Counted from the first letter of the stretch, positions 45,673 to 54,808 are shown. The stretch: 64,000 bases of DNA from JAFGRU01 sp963665915 (GCA_963665915.2 CAXXSG010000004.1:434001-498000); one strand, 5' to 3'. The notes: a model not told the origin generated them from the letters alone. Numbers and translations: made by a program.

Positions 45673-46800
45673 ATGAGCGCACCCACTTCACAACATGAAC
45701 AGGTGATTAACAGGGCAATTTCAGCACTCAAATCCCTGTTTGTTGCCGATTCTCTGGCTATGCCGGTGCACTGGTTCTACAATCCGCAGGACATACAAAA
45801 AGCATTTCCCGGCGGGGTTCAAAAACTGGAAGCGGCACCGAACTATCACCCCTCGTCCATCATGCCCCTGCACTCAACGGCTGGAGGCGGTCGCGGTACG
45901 CAAACGGCCTCCGAAACACGGCGGGAAATTGTCGGTGAAGTGATTCTGAAAGGCAAAAGAGAATACTGGGGACAGCCGAATCAGCACTATCACCGGCAGA
46001 TGCAGGCCGGAGAAAACACCCTGAATTCCCACTGTGCACGGGTTGTCATGCGGGCAATGCTGGCAACCGGCCTGCACTATTGCAAAGAAAAATTTTTGGA
46101 TGACTATATCACCTTCATGACGTCGGATGTTCCCTTTCACCCCGACACCTATGCCGAGTCATACCACCGGGGTTTTTTCGCCAACCTCGAAAACGGTAAA
46201 CCGAAAAATCAATGCGGCGCGGTTACCCACGACACGCCATCCATCGGGGGCTTAGTGACCATTGCTCCGATCGTGTTTGCTAAACGGCTTCACGGGACCC
46301 CTTTAGGCGAGGTGCAGAAGATCTGCCGGGAACACCTGGTCCTCACCCATCCGGATGAAGGCCTTGCGAAGGTCTGTACTACCTATGTCGATCTGCTGAA
46401 CAGCCTGCTTTTTCGCACCGATGAGGATTCCGGCCAGGGTTTGATTGCCCGTGCCGCGCAAATAATGCCCCCCGGCCTCGACCTGCCGGCATTAACTGCA
46501 CAAACCCGCAACGACGACATTATCGGCGGCCGGTTCTCAACCGCCTGCTACATCAGCGATTCCTGGCCAAACGTCCTTTTCCTCGCTCACAAATATCACG
46601 ATGATCTCGAGAAGGCTCTTCTGGTAAATACCAATGCCGGCGGAGACAATGTCCATCGTGGGTCGGTCTTGGGAACTCTTCTCGGCTTGACGACTGGACG
46701 CACAGTGGATAAATTTTTCCAGCAACTGGTCGACCGCAAGGCGATCGATGCCGAGATAAGGGAATTGCTGAAGGAATCGACAATGCCAGCCGACATTTAA
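45673..46800 (+). CDS. ADP-ribosylglycohydrolase family protein
   Basis: 375 residues, alpha-helical. SLFVADSLAMPVHWFY at the start is the family's first metal segment (usually GDALG), and LVNTNAGGDNVHRGSVLG near the end replaces the usual GGDTDT metal site, so aspartates for magnesium are partly replaced. It may hydrolyse an ADP-ribosyl bond or be a divergent relative. Cytoplasmic, no signal. Confidence 0.82.
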   Translation: MSAPTSQHEQVINRAISALKSLFVADSLAMPVHWFYNPQDIQKAFPGGVQKLEAAPNYHPSSIMPLHSTAGGGRGTQTASETRREIVGEVILKGKREYWGQPNQHYHRQMQAGENTLNSHCARVVMRAMLATGLHYCKEKFLDDYITFMTSDVPFHPDTYAESYHRGFFANLENGKPKNQCGAVTHDTPSIGGLVTIAPIVFAKRLHGTPLGEVQKICREHLVLTHPDEGLAKVCTTYVDLLNSLLFRTDEDSGQGLIARAAQIMPPGLDLPALTAQTRNDDIIGGRFSTACYISDSWPNVLFLAHKYHDDLEKALLVNTNAGGDNVHRGSVLGTLLGLTTGRTVDKFFQQLVDRKAIDAEIRELLKESTMPADI

Positions 46801-46873
46801 AAAGACATTCAATCAACAGGGCAAAAGGCTTTGAACTCTATAATCTTCAAATAGGTAACGGAATACAAAAAAG

Positions 46874-48313
46874 ATGACACAAACTGAAAAACACAGGACA
46901 GCACCCATCATTATCTGGTTTCGTCAGGACCTGCGCCTCAAGGACAACCCTGCCCTGATTGCCGCCCATGAGTCGGCCAGGCCCATTCTGCCTCTGTATA
47001 TTCTGGATGATGAAAACAGCGGGGAATGGAAAATGGGTGGCGCCAGCCGCTGGTGGCTGCATGCCAGCCTGACCGCACTCAACGAGAATCTATGCGGAAA
47101 GCTCTCTTTCGCCAGAGGAGATTCCCGGAGCGTCCTCTTGGAGCAAGTCAGAAACAGCGGAGCGGAAGCTGTCTACTGGAATCGGTGCTATGAACCCTGG
47201 CGGATTGCAGGCGACGCCGTAATAGAGGCAGACCTGGGCTCAATGGGCATAGAGGTCAAAAGTTTCAATGCCTCATTGCTTTTTGAACCGCCTGAAACAG
47301 TTAAAAAGGATGGAACGCCCTACAAGGTTTTTACCCCTTTTTTCCAGAAGGGCTGCCTGGACAAAGGACCGGTGACTGCATTTCCGGAAGCCGCGCCAAA
47401 AAATCCAGCCTTGATCGAAAAAAAGGTTTTACTGGTGGAGGATCTGCAGCTTTTGCCTGAAAACCCATGGCATAAGAAATTGGTGCAGCGCTGGCAACCG
47501 GGTGAAACAGGGGCACAGGAATGTCTCGAAGAGTTCCTCGATAACGGCCTTAGGAATTACAAGGAAGGACGGGATTATCCATCCCGCGACAACGTCTCGC
47601 GCCTTTCGCCCCATCTTCACTTCGGTGAAATCTCACCGCAGCAGGTCTGGCAAGATATCAAAGCCAGAATGATTGTCGACCGGTGTGAAAGAGACGGTGA
47701 GCATTTCCTCCGCGAGCTGGGCTGGAGAGAATTTTCCTACAGCCTTCTATATCACTTTCACGACCTGCCGCGCACCAACCTGCAAAAGAAATTCGATAAC
47801 TTCCCCTGGCGCGATGATAATGAGGCTCTGGAATGCTGGCAGAAAGGACAGACAGGCTATCCTATTGTCGATGCCGGGATGCGGGAACTTTGGAAAACGG
47901 GTTATATGCACAACCGGGTGCGCATGATCGTCGGATCATTTCTGGTAAAAAACCTGTTGCTCCATTGGCACCACGGAGAAGACTGGTTCTGGGATACCCT
48001 GGTTGATGCCGACCTGGCCAACAACAGTGCAAGCTGGCAATGGATTGCCGGGTGCGGGGCCGATGCGGCACCATTTTTCAGGATATTCAATCCGGTGACA
48101 CAGGGACAGAAGTTCGATTCAGAGGGCGTTTATGTGCGAAAATACGTTCCGGAAATTTCAAAACTGCCAAATAAATACTTACACAGCCCCTGGCAGGCAC
48201 CCGGAGAAGTCTTAGTACATGCCGGTATCACGCTAGGGGAAGATTACCCAGCCCCAATAGTGGATTTACAACTGTCCCGGAAACGGGCCTTGGCGGCCTT
48301 TAAAGAACTCTGA
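46874..48313 (+). CDS. phrB: deoxyribodipyrimidine photolyase
   Basis: Light-driven repair of cyclobutane pyrimidine dimers. The 479-residue protein has the N-terminal photolyase domain (PIIIWFRQDLRLKDNPAL) and the FAD domain: NYKEGRDYPSRDNVSRLSPHLHFGE, WREFSYSLLYHF and WQWIAGCGADAAPFFRIFNP, a signature of class I CPD photolyases. Ends directly against the convergent phosphoesterase gene. Its place beside the lipid cluster fits a light-response function. Confidence 0.93.
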   Translation: MTQTEKHRTAPIIIWFRQDLRLKDNPALIAAHESARPILPLYILDDENSGEWKMGGASRWWLHASLTALNENLCGKLSFARGDSRSVLLEQVRNSGAEAVYWNRCYEPWRIAGDAVIEADLGSMGIEVKSFNASLLFEPPETVKKDGTPYKVFTPFFQKGCLDKGPVTAFPEAAPKNPALIEKKVLLVEDLQLLPENPWHKKLVQRWQPGETGAQECLEEFLDNGLRNYKEGRDYPSRDNVSRLSPHLHFGEISPQQVWQDIKARMIVDRCERDGEHFLRELGWREFSYSLLYHFHDLPRTNLQKKFDNFPWRDDNEALECWQKGQTGYPIVDAGMRELWKTGYMHNRVRMIVGSFLVKNLLLHWHHGEDWFWDTLVDADLANNSASWQWIAGCGADAAPFFRIFNPVTQGQKFDSEGVYVRKYVPEISKLPNKYLHSPWQAPGEVLVHAGITLGEDYPAPIVDLQLSRKRALAAFKEL

Positions 48314-49207
48314 TCATTCCGCCAGCTTCACATTTTCATCATGGATGCCATCCAGCATGAGATTCGTTATCCGGGGTCCCTCAACGGTCATGGTGACCCA
48401 GACGATGTGATCGAATTCCCCCTTTTCAAGACCTCTCAGCTTGCTTCCGCCACCCGTCGTCGCCAGGTGGATATAGCTATGACCATGCTTACAATATTTT
48501 CCATACTTGTGCCAGTGACCCGCCATGACCGTGTGCGGACGGCCGGCCAGGGCATTTTCAATCTCCGCCCACCCTTCGACAAGGTTTGCTCCTTTCGCCG
48601 CAAACAGGGGCTTGTGCATAAAGACCCAGGTCCAGCGGACATGCCGGTTTTTATCGATGACCTTCTTCATGTACACGGCCTGGGTTTCGCTAATCCTCCC
48701 CACCCTCGGATTTTCAGCATCAGGCGGATCATCGGTTGACACGACCAGGAACAGGACATTCTTGTAGAGGAAATGGTAATAAGGCTCTCCATAGCGCTCA
48801 CGATACATAGAAAGCATGAGCGGATTGGTGATATCGTGATTCCCCGCCACCCGGAAGAAACGCATCTCAAGGCCGTCGAGGATATCATCCATCTCATCAT
48901 ACTGCTTATCCAGAACGCTTTGCTCCGTCGTGTACCCGCTGATCAGATCACCCACGCAGATAACAAATTCCGGCTGGAGAAGATTCAGCCTTTCTACGGC
49001 CTCTCTGAAAACGCCGGGCCGTATACGCCCGCTTCGGTCGCTGACAACAGCAAATTGGAAGTTCTCCGGATCGCTTTTGAAATCCTGATCTGTCCAGGGA
49101 TAGGGAGCCTGAATGCCTGAAGATTGGAATTGAGGGGAAGGCACGCTCACACAGCCTGATAGAACAAAGAACATGGACAACAACAGCAATAAAAAGGCGT
49201 GTCTCAT
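48314..49207 (-). CDS. lipoprotein metallophosphoesterase
   Basis: 297 residues with a lipobox VLSGC (Cys 19). The phosphoesterase motifs follow in order: FAVVSDRSG, CVGDLIS, GNHDI, FMHKPL and AGHWHKYGKY. Metal-dependent hydrolase, outside the cytoplasm; substrate unknown. ATG 49207 is assigned from the signal peptide. The extended frame upstream to 49387 lies in fetB and is rejected. Confidence 0.85.
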   Translation of the reverse strand: MRHAFLLLLLSMFFVLSGCVSVPSPQFQSSGIQAPYPWTDQDFKSDPENFQFAVVSDRSGRIRPGVFREAVERLNLLQPEFVICVGDLISGYTTEQSVLDKQYDEMDDILDGLEMRFFRVAGNHDITNPLMLSMYRERYGEPYYHFLYKNVLFLVVSTDDPPDAENPRVGRISETQAVYMKKVIDKNRHVRWTWVFMHKPLFAAKGANLVEGWAEIENALAGRPHTVMAGHWHKYGKYCKHGHSYIHLATTGGGSKLRGLEKGEFDHIVWVTMTVEGPRITNLMLDGIHDENVKLAE

Positions 49208-49263
49208 TTTTTTTAAACATCCCCCCTCTAAAAGAGCCATTACGATTGACACAAAGAAGCCTA

Positions 49264-50073
49264 TCAAGATTTTTTCAGCACTCTTGCTTGGTTCTCCACC
49301 AACTGTTCCGCCGCACTGAAATAAGCCCGACTTCCCTGGGTAAGAATCAACAGTGAGGTAACCGCCACACTCCCGGAAATGATGCACATGATGGCAATCT
49401 GGTACTTGACGGCGATGATAGGTTCGGTCCCGGACAGGATCTGACCGGTCATCATGCCGGGGAGAAGCACGATCCCCATGGCTGCCATGGAGTTGATGGA
49501 GGGAATCAGCGCTGCACGGAAGGCGCCCTGCACAATTTCGCGGGACGCCATTCTGGATGTGGCGCCCAGGCAGAGCGCCGTTTCGATCTCGTCGCGACGC
49601 TCCTTCATTTCCGACGCCAGGCGCTCCGCCGCGAGACTCGCCCCGGTCATGGAATTGCCGATAATCATCCCGGCCAAGGGAATCAGGTAACGGGGATCAT
49701 ACCAGGGACTCAGGCCGATAACGACCTGGCAGAAAAAAAAGGTCGTGATGCCGCAGCCGACAAGGATGGAGATCGATACAATCCGGTAAAATCGAGGCAT
49801 CTTCTCCTTGACGCGGGAGGCCACGGTCTGGATGGCGAAGCCGACCATCACCACAAGAATGAGAATAACCGGCCAGGGGTTTTCGATCTGGAAAACCAGA
49901 TGGAGGAGATAACCGACTGCCAGAAGCTGAACCACCATGCGCAGAGAGGCGATGAGCAGATCCTTTTCCTGTCCGGTCTCCCTGTAGCGGCAGAGCCCGA
50001 TGACGAAAAGAATCACGCCATAAGCCATGGCCAGATCGACAAAGCTCAAATCAATGATGGCTTTTGGTTCCAT
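49264..50073 (-). CDS. fetB: iron export ABC permease FetB
   Basis: 269 residues with six to seven helices. GNSMTGASLAAERLASEMKERRDEIETALCLGATSR is typical of the UPF0014/FetB family, and LIPSINSMAAMGIVLLPGMMTGQIL follows. Pairs with fetA to move iron out of the cytoplasm under peroxide stress in E. coli. Starts 21 bases after fetA. Confidence 0.9.
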   Translation of the reverse strand: MEPKAIIDLSFVDLAMAYGVILFVIGLCRYRETGQEKDLLIASLRMVVQLLAVGYLLHLVFQIENPWPVILILVVMVGFAIQTVASRVKEKMPRFYRIVSISILVGCGITTFFFCQVVIGLSPWYDPRYLIPLAGMIIGNSMTGASLAAERLASEMKERRDEIETALCLGATSRMASREIVQGAFRAALIPSINSMAAMGIVLLPGMMTGQILSGTEPIIAVKYQIAIMCIISGSVAVTSLLILTQGSRAYFSAAEQLVENQARVLKKS

Positions 50074-50094
50074 ATTTGTAGTCCCTGGTCCGGG

Positions 50095-50841
50095 TTAATC
50101 AAAAGAAGTCTGGGTCAGGAATTTCCGTAGTTGCTCCTTCTGGGGCGCTCCAAAAAAGGCCGCTGGCGGCCCTTGCTCCAGAACCTCGCCATCTTCCAGA
50201 AAAATTCCATGGCTGGCGATCTTCTCCGCCAGGGGGAGGTCGTGGCTCACCATCAGAATCGTCAACCCTTTTTCGCGGCAGAGTTCTCTCAGGGAAGAGG
50301 CAACCCTTTCGCCAGTCGGGCGGTCAAGGGTACTGATGGTTTCATCGATGAGAAGAAGTTCCGGGCTGCAGAGCAGACTCCGGGCCAGGCTTACCCGCTG
50401 CTGCTGGCCGATGGAGAGGGAACGGGCGTCCTGCCCCAGCAAACCCCTCGGCAGCGCGCAGACCTCCAGAACGGCCTGAAAATCGGGCTGGCTCTCCCCG
50501 GCTGGCTCCTCGCCGGCATAGATGAAAGGGCGCTGTAGATTATCCAGGGCCGTGCCCGGAAACATGAAAGGTTTCTGCATGACCAGCGCGACCCGGCGCC
50601 GCAGTTCAACGGGATTTATATCCCGAATATTGCGCTCTTTCAAAAAAATATACCCGGATGTGGGGTCTTCAAGACGGTTGATGAGGCGCAACAGCGTGCT
50701 CTTACCCCCTCCGGAGGGGCCGACCAGAACAGCCACTTCCCCGGCCCGGACTCGCAGGTCGATCCCTTTGAGAATCTCTTTTTCCCTTCTCAGGTGGTCC
50801 TTTTTTGTCTTGCGAAGAGCTTCTATGCGTAAAAATTCCAT
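50095..50841 (-). CDS. fetA: iron export ABC ATP-binding protein FetA
   Basis: 248 residues. Walker A GPSGGGKS (41-48), Q-loop MQKPFMF, signature LSIGQQQRVSLARSL, Walker B LLLIDETISTLD where Thr follows the catalytic Glu in place of Pro. H-loop MVSHDLP. First gene of fetAB, reading leftward away from a repeat. Confidence 0.9.
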   Translation of the reverse strand: MEFLRIEALRKTKKDHLRREKEILKGIDLRVRAGEVAVLVGPSGGGKSTLLRLINRLEDPTSGYIFLKERNIRDINPVELRRRVALVMQKPFMFPGTALDNLQRPFIYAGEEPAGESQPDFQAVLEVCALPRGLLGQDARSLSIGQQQRVSLARSLLCSPELLLIDETISTLDRPTGERVASSLRELCREKGLTILMVSHDLPLAEKIASHGIFLEDGEVLEQGPPAAFFGAPQKEQLRKFLTQTSFD

Positions 50842-50873
50842 AATGAGATCATTCGGGAGGAGACTGGTTCAAA

Positions 50874-51006
50874 GAGCCTGCCGGACTTAGAAATGAATCT
50901 ACTGCGAAATCGGTCCATATTGCTGAAAATTTTCGGCAAATAGTCCCACTCTTCATCTTCAATTTTTCAGCAATATGTCCTCGATTTATCAATTTCTCGC
51001 TACGAT
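50874..51006 (+). repeat. dispersed repeat family 3, copy 1
   Basis: Matches 57604-57744 in order (GAGCCTG, CGGACTTAG, ATGAATCTACTGC, AATTTTCGGCAAATAGTCC, ATTTTCTCG-like end). CATATTGCTGAAAA and TTTTCAGCAATATG inside it are exact 14-base inverted repeats, so the transcript would form a long stem. The stop codon of the adjacent uracil-DNA glycosylase gene (51000-51002) lies inside it. Confidence 0.8.
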
Positions 51007-51758
51007 CCCCTAAATCCAGCAGGTTCCTCGCGAAGTTTTTTCATGACTTTCTTCATATCGGTCCAGACTTCTCTCTTGGCTGTCGGGTTACGAAGCAGAA
51101 AAGCAGGATGGAAAGTCGGCATGAGGGGAATCCCTTCATATTCCCTCCAGTGTCCGCGCAGACGGCCGATGGGCGTTCGTTCCTTGAGCAGAGTCTGGGC
51201 GGCGAATTTACCAAGTGTCACAAGAACCTGGGGATGGATGGCCGCGAGTTGGCGTTTGAGAAAAGGTTCGCAGGCTTCGATTTCCTCAGGCTCCGGATCG
51301 CGGTTTCCTGGAGGGCGGCATTTTTCGACATTACAGATGTAGACATCCTCCCGCTTAAGCCCCATGGCAAAAAGGATGCGATCAAGAAGTTGTCCGGCCT
51401 CCCCGACAAAAGGAACTCCCTGCTTGTCCTCCTCGCGGCCCGGCGCTTCCCCGACAAAAACGACTCTGGCCGTTGGATTTCCACCTCCGAAAACGATCCG
51501 GTTGCGCCCCTTGCAGAGGGGACAGCGATGGCAATCACCCAGATCCAGGCGGATGTCTTCCAGGGTTTCAGCTGGTGTTTCGGCCACCGTTTCAGGTCCC
51601 GTCCGGATGGCTTCGGTCTCATAAAGGTGCTCCGCAGAGAGATTCCCCCTCATCGGCGGGAGCAGAATTTCCTCGATCCCGAGGTCCTTCATATCTTCCA
51701 GCAGCCCGCGGGCACCGCTCACCAGACTTAACAATTCTTCACGTAATTTATCGGACAT
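51000..51758 (-). CDS. uracil-DNA glycosylase, family 4/5 type with iron-sulfur cysteines
   Basis: Removes uracil from DNA. 252 residues: the N-terminal 65 are an extension; then CHRCPLCKGRNRIVFGGGNP holds two cysteines, motif GEAPGREEDKQGVPFVGEAGQLLD is the active site, CNVEKCRPPGNRDP has two more cysteines for the 4Fe-4S cluster, and MPTFHPAFLLRNP is the C-terminal HPS/T-type motif. Start ATG 51758 (earlier in-frame ATG at 51776 lacks support). Confidence 0.92.
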   Translation of the reverse strand: MSDKLREELLSLVSGARGLLEDMKDLGIEEILLPPMRGNLSAEHLYETEAIRTGPETVAETPAETLEDIRLDLGDCHRCPLCKGRNRIVFGGGNPTARVVFVGEAPGREEDKQGVPFVGEAGQLLDRILFAMGLKREDVYICNVEKCRPPGNRDPEPEEIEACEPFLKRQLAAIHPQVLVTLGKFAAQTLLKERTPIGRLRGHWREYEGIPLMPTFHPAFLLRNPTAKREVWTDMKKVMKKLREEPAGFRGS

Positions 51759-51832
51759 GGCAACTTTACACCGCAACCCGGCTTAGCTATTCTGTTAAGA
51801 GAGTCTGTTTCCTTTTTCCTACACGGTGGATC

Positions 51833-52744
51833 ATGATTTTTTCTCTGGCTGTTATCGCCCTGCTCGTTTTAACCCCCACTGAGGCCCTGGCTTGGGGAAT
51901 GGGCGTCCACCTTCAGATCGGTTCTGAAATTCTCGCCAACCTGAGCCTCTTTTCACCTGTTGTGCAGGAACTGCTGGGGCGGTATCCTTACGACTTTTAC
52001 TACGGATGCATCAGCGCAGACATTATTATCGGCAAAAAATTCACCCATTACCTCGATCACTGTCATTCCTGGCGGGTCGGGAAACAGGTCCTCGACGCTG
52101 CGCAAAGCGACCGCCAGAAGGCATGCGCTTACGGCTATCTCGCTCACCTCGCCATGGATACCATCGGCCATTCCTACTTCGTCCCCTATAAGATCGTGCG
52201 CACCTTCACCACCACTATCACAAAACACACCTACTGGGAGATGCGCCTCGAGGCGGAGGTCAAACCGGAAATCTGGAAACTGGCCCAGACTCTTTCAAAA
52301 GAGAATTTCCGGGAGAATGACTCCCTCCTGCGCGGCGTGCTGGCGAACACCCTTTTTTCTTTCCGCACCAACAAGCAGATATTTAATTCGATCCTGCTTC
52401 TCAGTCGTCTGAAGCAATCGCAGAGAATGCTCCGCTCCCTCTCCAGGTCCTCCAAATGGGCACTTGAGAAAAAGGACCTGCTGGAATACCTGACCATGGC
52501 CAGGGAGGCGGCTGTGGATGTGCTCCGCCACCAAGAAGAAAGCCCTTACTGGAAAGCCGATCCGTCCGGGGAGAGGGCGCTAAAAGCCGCGAAAATGATC
52601 CGCCGCAACCTCAATACCCTGTGGCTCGACGGCAAGCTCCCGCCGGGGGACGCCCTGGAGATACTCAAGGGGCTGAAGGTCAGACTCCATGACGGGATTA
52701 CCCAGCCCGACAAATTGCTGGAACTGCTTTCGTCCGAAGAGTAA
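51833..52744 (+). CDS. zinc-dependent phospholipase C-like exported protein
   Basis: 303 residues with a signal peptide ending at ALA/W (residues 1-20). The mature N-terminus WGMGVH recalls Trp1 of zinc phospholipases C, in which it coordinates zinc. Metal-like residues recur: FTHYLDHCHSW, YGYLAHLAMDTIGHSYF. A long helical C-terminus is charged. May hydrolyse phospholipids, but family identity is inferred. Weak GGTGG before ATG 51833. Confidence 0.72.
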   Translation: MIFSLAVIALLVLTPTEALAWGMGVHLQIGSEILANLSLFSPVVQELLGRYPYDFYYGCISADIIIGKKFTHYLDHCHSWRVGKQVLDAAQSDRQKACAYGYLAHLAMDTIGHSYFVPYKIVRTFTTTITKHTYWEMRLEAEVKPEIWKLAQTLSKENFRENDSLLRGVLANTLFSFRTNKQIFNSILLLSRLKQSQRMLRSLSRSSKWALEKKDLLEYLTMAREAAVDVLRHQEESPYWKADPSGERALKAAKMIRRNLNTLWLDGKLPPGDALEILKGLKVRLHDGITQPDKLLELLSSEE

Positions 52745-52788
52745 GGACAGGTCCCGCAAACCCTCACATCAGGAACACTCATAGTTTA

Positions 52789-52932
52789 GTAACTGTTCAG
52801 CACAATGGGCTCGTGGCGTCCATGCAAAGGGTGTCTGCCGCCTGGATGGCGACAGTCAAGCCCCAGGGATGGGTTCATGTGTCCCTTGAAATGGGCGGTG
52901 CGAGCCCATCAACCAACGAGGTGAATAGTTAC
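52789..52932 (+). repeat. dispersed repeat family 2, copy with best inverted ends
   Basis: About 144 bases matching 7404-7546. Ends are near-perfect inverted repeats (GTAACTGTTC and GAATAGTTAC, one mismatch), and just inside them ATGGGCTCG and CGAGCCCAT are exact inverted. It lies between the convergent phospholipase-like gene and coaBC. Confidence 0.85.
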
Positions 52933-52937
52933 ATAAT

Positions 52938-54140
52938 TTATTCCCGCCTGCCGCGAATTTCGATCACCTGGTCCAGAAGACGATGGGCCACCGCCTCCTT
53001 ACTCAAACAGGGGAGCGCGACGGGCTCCCGATCGGGCAAAAGGAAGGTCACGACATTGGTGTCCGAGTCAAAACCCGCCCCTGGACTGGTCACATCGTTG
53101 GCGACCATGAGGTCGAGATTTTTGCGTTCCAGTTTTTGGCGGGCGTTTTCGAGGAGGTTTTCCGTCTCCGCGGCAAATCCGACGAGGATCCTCGTTTCTT
53201 TAATTTTTCCAAGCGCCGCGAGGATATCCGGTGTTCGCTCCAGTTCAACCAGCCACCTCTCTTCTTCCCCTTTTTTGATCTTGCTGTGCTGAAAAGCAGC
53301 CGGCCGGAAATCAGCGACCGCCGCTGCCTTGATGACGATAGTCGCGGCTGAAAGGTGCTCCATAACCGAATCAAGCATTTCCGCGGCGCTGGAGACCGGA
53401 CAGAAATCCAGGCCACGGGGCGGCTTCAGGCTGGTCGGGCCGGATATGAGAATGACCCTGGCCCCTCTTTGCAGAGCAGTTGCGGCAATCGCGTAGCCCA
53501 TCTTGCCCGAGGAAAAATTACTGAGAAAGCGCACCGGATCGATTTTTTCAACACTCGGACCGGCGGTGACCAGCACCGTTTCCCCTTCCAGGTCACGGGC
53601 ATGAAAGGTGCGGCCGATTTCCGCAAAGATCTTTTCAGGGTCGGGAAATTTTCCCTTTCCCGCGTAACCGCAGGCCAGTTCACCGGTTTCCGGTTCCATG
53701 AAACGGCAGCCAATGTCTTCCAGTTTTTTCATGTTGCTTTGAAAGACGGAGTTCTCCCACATGTTGACATTCATGGCGGGGACAAAAAGGATCGGCGCCC
53801 GCGTTGCCATGAGCGTGGTGGAGAGCAGATCATCGGCCAGCCCGCCGGCGACCTTGCCGATGATGTTGGCCGTTGCCGGGGCGACGACAAACAGGTCGGC
53901 GCGATCCGCCAGGGAAACATGACCGATCTCCTTTTCCTGGTAGAGGTCGAAAAGCTCGGTGTGGACCGGGTTGCCGGAAAGGGTCTGAAAAGTCAGGGGC
54001 GTGACGAATTCCCGGGCATGAGCGGTCATAACCACGTGGACCTCGGCTCCTGCTTTCACGCACAGACGCAGTAGTTCCACGGCCTTGTAGACGGCAATGC
54101 CACCGGTCACTCCCAGGACAATTCTTTTTCCCTCAAGCAT
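52938..54140 (-). CDS. coaBC: bifunctional phosphopantothenoylcysteine decarboxylase/phosphopantothenate-cysteine ligase
   Basis: Two steps of coenzyme A synthesis from 4'-phosphopantothenate. 400 residues: the flavin decarboxylase CoaC half (ILGVTGGIAVYKAVE-like start; catalytic His in EIGHVSLADRAD; MNVNMW), then the CoaB ligase half (GPSVEKIDPVRFLSNFSSGKMGYAIA; AAAVADFRP). AGGAAG stands before ATG 54140. Full length. Confidence 0.95.
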   Translation of the reverse strand: MLEGKRIVLGVTGGIAVYKAVELLRLCVKAGAEVHVVMTAHAREFVTPLTFQTLSGNPVHTELFDLYQEKEIGHVSLADRADLFVVAPATANIIGKVAGGLADDLLSTTLMATRAPILFVPAMNVNMWENSVFQSNMKKLEDIGCRFMEPETGELACGYAGKGKFPDPEKIFAEIGRTFHARDLEGETVLVTAGPSVEKIDPVRFLSNFSSGKMGYAIAATALQRGARVILISGPTSLKPPRGLDFCPVSSAAEMLDSVMEHLSAATIVIKAAAVADFRPAAFQHSKIKKGEEERWLVELERTPDILAALGKIKETRILVGFAAETENLLENARQKLERKNLDLMVANDVTSPGAGFDSDTNVVTFLLPDREPVALPCLSKEAVAHRLLDQVIEIRGRRE

Positions 54141-54162
54141 CGACAATTCTTCCTAATCCGGA

Positions 54163-54804
54163 TTATAAATAATCGCTGTCAGCGGAATTGAGGAAAGAGT
54201 TAAGGACCCTCTCCTCACCAATCGAAGTGTCAGGCCCATGCCCGGGATGAACCAGGGTTTCATCCGGCAGCACCAGCAGCTTTTGGCGGATGGAATGGAG
54301 AAGGGTGGCAAAATCCCCGCCGGGCAGGTCGGTCCGTCCCACAGAACGGGCAAAAAGAGTGTCTCCGGAAAAGAGATGATCTCCCATCAGGAGGCAAATC
54401 CCCCCCGCCGAGTGTCCGGGGGTATGCAGCACCCGCGCCTCCAGGCGGCCGATACTCAGGACCTCGCCGTCGGCGAGAAACCGGTCCGGCAGAGGAGACT
54501 GCTCCACCTCAAGGCCGAACATGGCGGCATGACCACCCATGTTCTTCACCAGACCGAGATCTTCCTCGTGAATCAGCAGTTCAGCGCCGCTCTTATCCAC
54601 CAGATATTTATTTCCGCCCATATGGTCGAAGTGACCGTGGGTATTGATAATCCGTTTGAGGTCGTACCCTTCGGCTACGATCAGGTCCCAGATGTTCTCG
54701 CCATCATCCCCCGGGTCGATCACCAGGGCTTCCCGGCTTTCCTGACAAGCGACAATATAACAATTCACCTGAAGAGGCCCTACCATCAGCGTATGAATCA
54801 GCAT
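54163..54804 (-). CDS. MBL-fold hydrolase (glyoxalase II-like)
   Basis: 213 residues with the binuclear site THGHFDHMGG, further His in VLHTPGHSAGG, FSGDTLF, and VHPGHG. Length fits hydroxyacylglutathione-hydrolase-like thioesterases, but the C-terminal substrate domain is short, so it acts on another thioester. Four bases after the HD-protein gene; same operon. Confidence 0.88.
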   Translation of the reverse strand: MLIHTLMVGPLQVNCYIVACQESREALVIDPGDDGENIWDLIVAEGYDLKRIINTHGHFDHMGGNKYLVDKSGAELLIHEEDLGLVKNMGGHAAMFGLEVEQSPLPDRFLADGEVLSIGRLEARVLHTPGHSAGGICLLMGDHLFSGDTLFARSVGRTDLPGGDFATLLHSIRQKLLVLPDETLVHPGHGPDTSIGEERVLNSFLNSADSDYL

Positions 54805-54808
54805 CTAT

